Assembly: GCA_002205965.3 (NCBI GenBank)
Contig: NADL03000688.1
Coordinates: forward strand, 62,001 to 126,000
From: Kappaphycus alvarezii
Lineage: Eukaryota; Rhodophyta; Florideophyceae; Gigartinales; Solieriaceae
Length of the DNA: 64,000 bases
Direction of reading: 5' to 3'
Shown: piece after piece, positions 55,690 through 64,000 of the stretch
How positions within the stretch are numbered: position 1 is the stretch's first letter
How the letters are laid out: each line of letters opens with the position of its first letter
Program-made: the position numbers and the translations under genes
The notes under the pieces: generated by a model
Database searches by the model: none
Told to the model about the DNA's origin: nothing
Seen by the model: only the letters and a program-made list of their open reading frames with translations

Positions 55690-58600
55690 ACAGAAGATTT
55701 GTTTTCGTTCCGGTTCGACCCGCCAGATGAGGTCAGCTCTTATAGTGCTTCCCAGACTTTCACAACCCAATTGCTAGATTCCCTCCGAACCCAACACGCC
55801 ATCTCGTGCCGCCCCCAAACTATGCCCCTCCCTACCCCACCCAGACGCGTCTCGAACGCCAAGCCCACATCCGTCTTGTCCTTCTTGCCAATGACGGTAA
55901 CTACGATGCTCAACTACGAGTAAACACCTAGAAGCCGTCTCATCGAGCAAGAGACCTCCCCACGTCGTCTCCGTCCCAAGTCCTCCTTCGAATCCGCCCT
56001 AGCCGCAACTCGTCGCCTTCATGGCATCACCCTCCCGACCTCGCCAAGAAAGCAACAGCCGATCCCCATCACGAGACCATTGCACTTATTCAAACCTCTC
56101 TTTCCAACGCCCGTCACAATGCAGAGGCTCGTGCATTTGACATACAGGTTGCTCATGACGTTTTCGTCTCTTGTCACAATTCCTCGGTGTCAGTATTATC
56201 CCTCAAAAAAATTCACGCAAAGCTACCCACCCGAGCCTTACTGCAGCCATGCAGGGTTCGCTCGCAATGAGAATGGTTGGAGACTCGATTAATCATATCA
56301 ACATGAAGAAACGCGCAGAAAGAAGAGAGGCTGCTCAGCAACAGCGAAAGGAGACGTCAGACTCGACACAATCCACCCAACCGGCCGAGCCCGCTCCTTC
56401 TGAACCACAGCCCCAACCGGACCATCAGCAGCCCCCGGCCCGCTCCGCATCTCAAACTGCCTCTTTCCCCAACATCAATTTCAACCTACCCGCTGCAGCC
56501 TCCAAAACCCGAAGCCCTCCATCTACCCCTCCAAATTCAAGTCTGTCCGTTCACCAAACCACGCATCAAGTCCTCCCAATCCTCAAACCCCATTCCTCCC
56601 CCAAATTCCACCAACGTTATGCCGTCCACCGTGCCCCCGTCCGCCCAATCCTCCAACGACCCGCCCATGGACACCTCCTTTCTCCAAAGCATTCCCCTCG
56701 TCCCTGTCCTAATCCCCAATGCCTATACAAGCCACAACTCCATCCCCCCTCCCGTCTCTCCGTCCCCGCGTCGCTTTCCCAACCTTCTCCAACGTTCCGG
56801 CGCCTCCTGGAAGTCACGTTCCTCCAACCCGTCTCCAATCCTCCCACTACTCCGCCTCCCCCGCTATGAATTTCGCCCAAGCAAGTGTCTTCGCCCAAAC
56901 CGAGCCCGCCGCTGCATTCCAAGCCCCTGTGCATCCATCAACCCCGCATTCGCAGGGCCTTCAAAACACCGCCACCCTACCAAACAGTACCCCGTCCCGA
57001 CCACAACCGGCCGTCTGTGTACCCCACCAAGTCTCGCCCAACAGCTATCCGTGCCTGTGCAAGCCGTGTCGCACTCCATCGCATCCGTTTCTCAGCATGT
57101 CCAAACTCGCCCTCAGATGACACGTTCTGGGGAGACAATACGATGCAGCGCTCCGGACAACCGAGGCCTCCACCAGGAAAGCCCAAGCTGTCTACCGCGC
57201 AGCCTTTGCTCAACCACTGGCGCAATCGCAACTCCCTGTGTCCCAAGTTGTCCGCCCGGGGTCGCAACCCGTCAAGCCGGGATCAAAACCCGCGCAGAAT
57301 GTTTCAGCCGCGTCTGTTTCTCAACCTACTCAAATTCGCCCTCAGACGACACGTCCAGGGGCAACCAATGCGATGCAACGCCCTGGGCAACCGAAGCCTC
57401 GACCAGGAAAGCCCAAGCCGTCTACCGCGCAGCCTGTCGCTCAACCATTTGCGCAATCGCAGCTTCCTGTGTCCCAGGTTGTCCGCCCGGGGTCGCAACC
57501 CGTCAAGCTGGGATCGAAGCCTGCGCAGAAGGTTTCAGCCGCATCTGTGTCTCAACCTACTCAAATTCGCCCTCAGACGACACGTCCAGGGGCAACCAAT
57601 GCGATGCAACGTCCTGGGCAACCGAGGCCTCGATCAGAAAAGCCCAAGCCGTCTACCTCGCAGCCTGTTGCTCAACCATTTGCGCAATCGCAGCTTCCTG
57701 TGTCCCAAGTTGTCCGCCCGGGGTCGCAACCCGTCAAGCCGGGATCGAAGCCTGCGCAGAAGGTTTCAGCCGCATCTGTGTCTCAACCTACTCAAATTCG
57801 CCCTCAGACGACACGTCCACGGGCAACCAATGCGATGCAACGTCCTGGGCAACCGAGGCCTCGATCAGAAAAGCCCAAGCCGTCTACCTCGCAGCCTGTT
57901 GCTCAACCATTTGCGCAATCGCAGCTTCCTGTGTCCCAAGTTGTCCGCCCGGGGTCGCAACCCGTCAAGCCGGGATCGAAGCCTGCGCAGAAGGTTTCAG
58001 CCGCATCTGTGTCTCAACCTACTCAAATTCGCCCTCAGACGACACGTCCAGGGGCAACCAATGCGATGCAACGTCCTGGGCAACCGAGGCCTCGATCAGA
58101 AAAGCCCAAGCCGTCTACCACGCAGCCTGTTGCTCAACCATTTGCGCAATCGCAGCTTCCTGTGTCCCAAGTTGTCCGCCCGGGGTCGCAACCCGTCAAG
58201 CGGGATCGAAGCCTGCACAGAAGGTTTCAGCCGCATCTGTGTCTCAACCTACTCAAATTCGCCCTCAGACGACACGTCCAGGGGCAACCAATGCGATGCA
58301 ACGTCCTGGGCAACCGAGGCCTCGATCAGAAAAGCCCAAGCCGTCTACCTCGCAGCCTGTTGCTCAACCATTTGCGCAATCGCAGCTTCCTGTGTCCCAA
58401 GTTGTCCGCCGGGTCGCAACCCGTCAAGCCGGGATCGAAGCCTGCGCAGAAGGTTTCAGCCGCATCTGTGTCTCAACCTACTCAAATTCGCCCTCAGATG
58501 ACACGTCCAGGGGCAACCAATGCGATGCAACGTCCTGGGCAACCGAGGCCTCGACCAGGAAAGCCCAAGCCGTCTACCACGCAGCCTGTTGCTCAACCAT

Positions 58601-59377
58601 TTGCGCAATCGCAGCTTCCTGTGTCCCAGGTTGTCCGCCCGGGGTTGCAACCCGTCGAGCCCGGATCGAAACCCGCACAGAATGTTTCAGCCGCATCTGT
58701 GTCTCAACCTATTCAAACTCGCCCTCAGATGACACGTCCAGGGGCAAGCAATGCGATGCAACGCCCTGGGCAACCGAAGCCTCGACCAGGAAAGCCCAAG
58801 CCGTCTACCGCGCATCCTGTTTGCTCAACCATTTGCGCAATCGCAGCTTCCTGTGTCCCAGGTTGTCCGCCCGGGGTCTCAGTCTATGCACCCCGTGTCA
58901 AAACCTATGGAGAATGTTTCGAACACTGTCATGTCTATGTTGCAGCCGGCGCAACCAGCGCAACCGGCGCAACCGGTGCTGCAGACGGTGCAGCCAGTGC
59001 CAAACCCAGTGCAGTCGGTTTCTTCACACCCCCAGCAGTTTGCGCCGCATCCCGGCAGCCCGTCGAAGAACAAGTTGCAGTATCAGATGGCACAGACTTC
59101 ACAGGGTACCACTATGTATCAGCCGGTCAATATGCAGAGTAGTGGGCACCAGTATGTTCACGGGGCGTCACAAGGTATTGGAACGGCGCATCAGCAGGCG
59201 CACCCTCAGAATGCGGGAAAGTCACCTTTCCAGCGAGTCGGGTCCAAGGTGAAGACTGCCTTTTCGAGGATTCGCAACAAGCCTAAGCATAATGCGGAGG
59301 ACTCTCAGCGGCTGGAGACGGACCAGACGCAAGGATCACATAGTTCTCTCAACAGGATTTTGAATACCCGCAGATGA
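55690..59377 (+). CDS. P/Q/S-rich repeat protein gene, unrecognised
   Basis: The N-terminal region (55690-56300) has ordered-looking pieces in several frames: TEDLFSFRFDPPDEVSSYSA, YPTQTRLERQAHIRLVLLAN, LRPKSSFESALAATRRLHGI and RHNAEARAFDIQVAHDVFVS. From about 56300 there is a Lys/Arg/Gln helix (MKKRAERREAAQQQRKETSD) and a long disordered Pro/Ser/Gln region. Eight near-identical 77-residue repeats follow (57060-58900), with the unit containing QPTQIRPQTTRPGATNAMQR and VAQPFAQSQLPVSQVV. The C-terminus reads VLQTVQPVPNPVQS, MYQPVNMQSSGHQY and a basic end, FQRVGSKVKTAFSRIRNK, with a stop at about 59375. I cannot name it. It looks like a scaffold or granule-type disordered protein. The coding frame is the one giving Gln/Pro/Val repeats; the two Arg/Leu- and Cys-rich frames are by-products. 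Confidence 0.5.
57060..58900 (+). repeat. 231-bp tandem array, eight copies
   Basis: The landmark CCAATGCGATGCAACG recurs at 57365, 57596, 57827, 58058, 58288, 58517 and (varied) 58748, with an older copy near 57135. Spacing is 231 bases except 230 and 229 in two units, which shifts the frame. Copies 2-6 are almost identical, so the array is young or being homogenised. Confidence 0.95.
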
Positions 59378-61702
59378 TCGTCCAGAACCCCAGGTGGCGC
59401 CAGAGTGAGGGTCATGCACCAGGAATACGTCAGGAATTGGAAGAGGTAATGCCCGAGATGGAGGGAGAGGGGTATTTCGAGCCCATAGAGCAGCCCGCTA
59501 CCACAGAGGGAGAGATAGGGGAGGTGTCCTTAGACCAGGTTGCTCCCGAGGGGGAGAGGTGAGTTGTGTTTCAGCGGACCTGGCTGCCTACGAGCAGGAA
59601 GAGGTGAGTATTGAAACAGTGATGCACGCTGTTGTCACAGAAGGAGAGATGACTAATGGGGCAGATCCGCAGCCCGATCATACTGAGGAAGAGATGGATC
59701 AGGTACCGATTGAAGTTCCTGCTCCTGTGGGGGAAGATGTGAGTGTCGAACCGATAGAACATACTGTTCACGTTGAGGAAGAGGTGACCTTTGAGCCAGT
59801 GGAGAACGATGGTTCCACAGAAGAGGAAGCTGTCCCCATAGTGGGAGAGTTGTTACCGGAGCATTTCGAGGAGGATTTCTCGCCGCAAGAAGCTCCTGTT
59901 GTGGAAGGGGTGGGTCATGTAGAGGAACACGAAGAATATGAAGAGGTCGAAGGGGAAGCTCCTGCAATGGAAGAGGTGGGTCATGTCGAGGAACACAGAG
60001 AACATGTGGAGGTAGAAGAGGATCCTCCTGTCGTGGATGAGGAGACTCCTGCCATGGAAGAGGTAGGTCATGTAGAGGAACACGGGGAGCTAGATGCCGA
60101 ATACGGAGAGGTAGGTCATGTCGAGGAACACGAAGAACATGGGGAGGTGGAAGAGGAAGCTCCTGTCGTGGATGAGGAAGCTCCTGTCATGGAAGTGGGG
60201 GATCATGTAGGGGAGCATGCGGAATATGGAGAGGTGGAAGAGGAAGTTCCTGCCATGGAGGAGGGGGATCACGTAGAGGAGCATGCGGAATATGGCGAAG
60301 TGGAAGAGGAAGCTCCTGCCATGGAAGGGGATCATGTAGAGGAGCATGCGGAATATGGCGAGGTGGAAGAGGAAGTTCCTGCCATGGAGGAGGGGGATCA
60401 CGTAGAGGAGCATGCGGAATATGGCGAAGTGGAAGAGAAAGCTCCTGCCATAGAAGTGGGGGATCATGTAGAGGAGCATGCGGAATATGGCGAGGTGGAA
60501 GAGGAAGTCCTGCGATGGAAGAGGGAGATCATGTAGAGGATCATGCGGAATATGGCGAGGTGGAAGAGGAAGCTCCTGCCATGGAGGGGGGGGATCATGT
60601 AGGGGAGCATGCGGAATATGGAGAGGTGGAAGAGGAAGCTCCTGCCATGGAAGAGGTAGGTCATGTAGAGGAGCATGCGGAATATGGAGAGGTGGAAGAG
60701 GAAGTTCCTGCCATGGAGGAGGGGGATCACGTAGAGGAGCATGCGGAATATGGCGAAGTGGAAGAGGAAGCTCCTGCCATGGAAGTGGGGGATCATGTAG
60801 AGGAGCATGCGGAATATGGCGAGGTGGAAGAGGAAGCTCCTGGGATGGAAGAGGGAGATCATGTAGAGGATCATGCGGAATATGGCGAAGTGGAAGAGGA
60901 AGCTCCTGCCATGGAGGGGGGGGATCATGTCGAGAAGCATGGAATATGGTGAGGTAGAAGAGGAAGCTCCTGCGATGGAAGCGGGGGATCATGTAGAGGA
61001 TCATGCGGAATATGGCGAGGTGGAAGAGGAAGCTCCTGCCATGGAGCAGGGGGATCATGTAGAGGAGCATGCGGAATATGGCGAGGTGGAAGAGGAAGCT
61101 CCTGCCATGGAGGAGGGGATCATGTAGAGGAGCATGCGGAATATGGCGAGGTGGAAGAGGAAGCTCCTGCCATGGAGGGGGGGGATCATGTCGAGAAGCA
61201 TGCGGAATATGGAGAGGTGGAAGAGGAAGCTCCTGCGATGGAAGAGGGAGATCATTTAGGAGCATGCGGAATATGGCGAGGTGGAAGAGGAAGCTCCTGC
61301 GATGGAAGAGGAGATCATGTAGAGGATCATTCCGAATATGGTGAGGTGGAAGAGGAAGCTCCTGCCATGGAAGTGGGGGATCATGTAGAGGAGCATGCGG
61401 AATATGGCGAGGTGGAAGAGGAAGCTCCTGCGATGGAAGCGGGGGATCATGTAGAGGAGAATGCGGAATATGGTGAGGTGGAAGAGGAAGCTCCTGCGGT
61501 GGAGGAGGGGGATCATTTAGATGAGCATGCGGAATATGGCGAGGTGGAAGAGGAAGCTCCTGCCATGGAAGAGGTGAGTCATGTAGAGGAATAGGAATAG
61601 GCAGAAGAAGAGCACTTTGAACTCGCGGAAGCAATGGAAGATCCTGAGTTTTCAAAGAAGAGCGTTATCAAAACGGGGCTGAAGCTGTTATTCTTCGAGT
61701 AG
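59374..61702 (+). CDS. Highly acidic repeat protein gene, unrecognised
   Basis: It opens MIVQNPRWRQSEGHAPGIRQ (59374). The frame changes near 59550, then comes an Asp/Glu-rich part (EEVSIETVMHAVVTEGEMTN, VPIEVPAPVGEDVSVEPIEH). From about 59900 it turns into 22-residue repeats, consensus PAMEEGDHVEEHAEYGEVEE plus EA. About 21 units run to 61590, after which a different acidic tail (HFELAEAMEDPEFSKKSVIK) ends at about 61702. The repeat part is Glu-rich with regular His and Tyr. Units of slightly wrong length move the repeat between frames. The upstream frame is open back into the preceding gene, so both may be one protein. Possible roles (ion or basic-protein binding, structural spacer) rest on composition alone. 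The long minus-strand frames here are by-products. Confidence 0.5.
60180..61594 (+). repeat. 66-bp tandem array, about 21 copies
   Basis: The unit contains GGGGATCATGTAGAGGAGCA and TGCGGAATATGGCGAGGTGG. Single-base length changes occur in some units. Purine-rich on the + strand. Confidence 0.95.
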
Positions 61703-61709
61703 AATAGCA

Positions 61710-62240
61710 GTTTAGAGTCGCATAGACTATCGTGGCCGAGTGGAATTGGGATTGATTACGGGTCGTTTTTCGAACAGACCCACGTTTGCAACAATATGAT
61801 CCAGGCCTGTAGAAGCGTGTGGGAGAGTTTCCCAGGCTCCCCGGCACGGCCCTGAACCTTTGCTTGTTCTTTAGTAGGGTTTATTGTGTTTATAGTGCTA
61901 TTTCGGATATGGCAGCAAAGCACCATCCGGCTGAATGTTGTAGTGTTCGGCTTGGTGCCATCGCTTTAATTGTTTTCCTTATCCTCTTTAAAGAGAACTT
62001 GTACCTTGGGCACAGTTGTATAATCCATGAAACCCTTGGTTTATACGTTTAATTACACTGTACAGGCTGCTGATTACGGCGCGAGAATTTGCCCTTCGCT
62101 AGGAAGCGGATGTTAGCAAAAATTAGTTGGGCACACTGGCATTCAAATTGGCATCAATGGCGGTGAGCTATCACAAACTCAGTTGTTACAAAGTGGGTAG
62201 TTCGTTCTGCGAGGCAGTGAATAGAGATCGGGCGCAAAAT
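61710..62240. other. Spacer between convergent genes
   Basis: Lies between the acidic gene (+) and the PAN3-like gene (-), whose 3' ends face each other. No coding signal. Confidence 0.5.
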
Positions 62241-62242
62241 AA

Positions 62243-63710
62243 TCATTGGGCTGTAGAACTGCCCCATCTCCGTATCGTCGGAGTTAGCGTTGTTGAAGCG
62301 ATATTACCGAGACGGAAGGCGTTGGATTCATTTCCTCTCAGCTCGTCGATAGCCTGCAGTAGACATTTCCTGAGATCCTCATAAGTCGCGACCAGCAAAG
62401 AACTTCCGTCTTTCGAGCTGAGTAAAATTGCTCCGGTGATCCGACGTCCAATCTTGACAAGCACTCGACGATATGCGCCATGTCTAAGACGGATTTCCAT
62501 TTGCATCCACTCGATGGAAGACGTAGTCGCGGATAGCTTTAAAAGGTATCGATCGCCCGTCTCGCTCCACTGCGGTTCCACGCCAGCATCTCCACGCTCG
62601 TTGACTAGCCCGAGCAGGAGACCAAGGAAACATGCGACTGGATCAAACTCAACGAACAACTTGCTCTCCAGGGCATCACAATGCGTCCAAACATTCCCAA
62701 CTCCAAAGCCAGCCTCGGCCCCACCATACCCAAAGACCTGCGCGTAGTGACAGTACTGCTCGGGTGAGGGCTCCCCGCAGTGCAGCGACCAACATGACAA
62801 AATCATCAGAATACGGACAAACTCTGCGCATAGCGTCGATTGCAATCTCATTGGTAACCATCAAGACGCCTGATCTGACGAGTTTGGGATCGACCCTCAA
62901 GGCCAAGACGATCAAAAGCAGACCCAAATTTGCCAAATCTTCACGTTGCAGAGCGGCGGCGCGATCCTTATCCAGCAACCTACCGGCCGTGGCCGGTACA
63001 TGGTCGACGCCCAATGGATCAAAGGCATCACTGAGTGCGACTCCACTAACTCTGACCCTGTTCCTCCAGTGACCAACACCTTGGTGGGACTCAACGAGTC
63101 TCTCAAGGCCAAACGATTACCATGGACGCAGGCCAGGGCACTCAACAATTGAGTGGCCACGGCCCACATGGTAACTCTGCAATGGATGAAACTTGTGACC
63201 ATCGGGACCCGCCAAAAACACATTATACAAGGTATCCGCGCGACTGGCAAAGTCATAGGCAAACAGGACCTCATTGACAGGCAAGACACCCTTTCCCATA
63301 CCAAAAGCCCTGTCGGTAAAAACCTCTCTCAAACACAACAAGGTAGGATGTGTGATTCGTTTCCACGGCTCAGTGGCATGTACAATTTGGGCGGACGGGG
63401 CCGGGGGCGGGCCAACGACACGCACAAGTGCGGTAGCGTACCACGGGCTGCGGAGACTGCCTTGTAGGTAAGTGTTGGGGGTCCAGTTCGACCAAGAGCA
63501 GGACGCGGGCTAGCATCAAGAGGCATGATAGCGTAATAGGCGCCCACGGTATCGGGGATCTGAAGGGAGGGGTGAGCACGGCCGAGAAGGACTGCGACCT
63601 CGGCGCGCGCGGATTCTCGGAGTTGATGGTTGGCGTACATATCGGAGGGAGGGGCTGGGTAACGACGAGGGGGGAGGGTCGGGGGGGTTGAGAGGCGGTC
63701 GGGTTCATTG
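62243..63710 (-). CDS. PAN3: PAN3-like subunit of the PAN2-PAN3 poly(A) deadenylase, frame-interrupted
   Basis: PAN3 is the pseudokinase adaptor that binds PABP and poly(A) and brings in the nuclease PAN2. N to C: YANHQLRESARAEVAVLLGR and IPDTVGAYYAIMPLD (63640-63520); pseudokinase start GPPTLTYKAVSAARG, YATALVRVVG, EPWKRITHPTLLCLREVFTD; VLFAYDFASRADTLYNVFLA (about 63250); VATQLLSALACVHGNRLALR with LSPTKVLVTG (about 63130). Then LQREDLANLGLLLIVLALRV (about 62950), the coiled-coil run-in DALESKLFVEFD, and the hallmark C-terminal knob: LVNERGDAG, WSETGDRYLLKL, LLSSKDGSSLLVATYEDLRK and CLLQAIDELRGNES. The stop is at 62243. These blocks occupy different frames, changing near 63440, 63210, 63030 and 62800. 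Upstream of 63640 an open Pro-rich frame has no clear start. The 3' end converges on the acidic gene. Confidence 0.8.
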
Positions 63711-63839
63711 GGAGAGGGAGTGACGGCGGTGAGGAGGGACTTGGCGACTGGAGATTGCGGAGAGGAATGATGCGGACAAATTGGCGGCGGGGATGAGAAC
63801 TAGACCCTTGAGGAGTACGCTAATGTAATAGTCTACTGC

Positions 63840-63980
63840 AAGCATTGATTGGTGCACAGCGCAACTGTAAAGCACTGAACTGCGCTGCACTGTACTGTAC
63901 ATTGTGTACAGTTGGGCATGGTACAGTACAACTGACTTACAGAACAAGCGTACAGACGTACAGCACAGTACATTATCCCA
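63840..63980. promoter_or_regulatory. GTACTGTAC/TACAGTAC cluster upstream of PAN3
   Basis: Words at 63889-63901, 63906-63911, 63921-63930, 63950-63955 and 63965-63972, upstream of the minus-strand PAN3-like gene. Confidence 0.5.
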
Positions 63981-64000
63981 GTCCACCTCTCCGATGTTTT

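Noticed and set aside
57060-58900. CRISPR-like array
   Set aside because: Units are contiguous 231-bp coding repeats without spacers, in a eukaryote.
56619-59252. 877-residue plus-strand frame rich in Cys, Ser and Arg
   Set aside because: It runs through the 231-bp array in a frame that does not give the Gln/Pro repeats and does not join the sensible C-terminus; treated as a by-product.
60090-61655. 521-residue minus-strand open frame (Pro/Leu/His-rich)
   Set aside because: It is the complement of the 66-bp acidic array; length comes from the repeat having no stop on that strand.
1-64000. tRNA, rRNA or snRNA genes
   Set aside because: I looked for conserved cloverleaf boxes and rRNA cores and saw none I could support by eye.

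Overview
This is eukaryotic nuclear DNA: two small gene islands flank a transposon-filled core of about 45 kb. The islands (about 3.8-8.1 kb and 53.3-64 kb) carry short, tightly packed, apparently intron-poor genes, several in head-to-head pairs. The core (about 8.2-53 kb) is layer upon layer of mobile elements. Compact gene islands in a sea of LTR elements would suit a macroalga such as a florideophyte red alga. No marker gene here settles that, so the organism call is an inference of low confidence.

Left part. Positions 0.15-2.9 kb hold a decayed PIF/Harbinger DNA transposon, with a Myb/SANT-like partner gene on + and a DDE transposase on -. A perfect 23-bp inverted repeat follows at 3.03-3.09 kb. 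The left gene island (3.9-7.5 kb) has unrecognised genes on both strands.

Core. Positions 8.2-13.7 kb mix LINE-like 3'-end fragments with a Ty3/gypsy fossil. A Ty1/copia fossil runs from 13.8 to 31.1 kb and is split by a foreign block of about 12 kb (15.2-27.3 kb). That block has matching inverted ends and at least three unrecognised genes of its own. A piggyBac-type DNA transposon (33.5-37.5 kb) follows; it also carries an open reading frame taken from a LINE-like reverse transcriptase. Next come a long relative of a gypsy LTR that contains an acidic ORF (39.2-40.4 kb), a LINE fragment (42.2-43.1 kb), a young Ty3/gypsy element with near-identical LTRs (43.27-50.74 kb), and the 5' part of a LINE with an APE-type endonuclease (50.85-52.06 kb).

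Right island. In order: a signal-peptidase-I-like gene (-), an OTU-type cysteine protease gene (+), a P/Q-rich gene with eight 77-residue repeats (+), a very acidic gene with about twenty-one 22-residue repeats (+), and a PAN3-like gene for the poly(A)-deadenylation complex (-). The conserved parts of these genes are spread over more than one reading frame. That points to short introns, base-level assembly errors or decay.

The most striking shared signal is a short palindromic word, TACAGTAC/GTACTGTAC. It occurs in runs just upstream of nearly every putative gene start in both islands and is almost absent as runs from the core. The best candidates for something undescribed are this word and the 12-kb element nested in the copia fossil.
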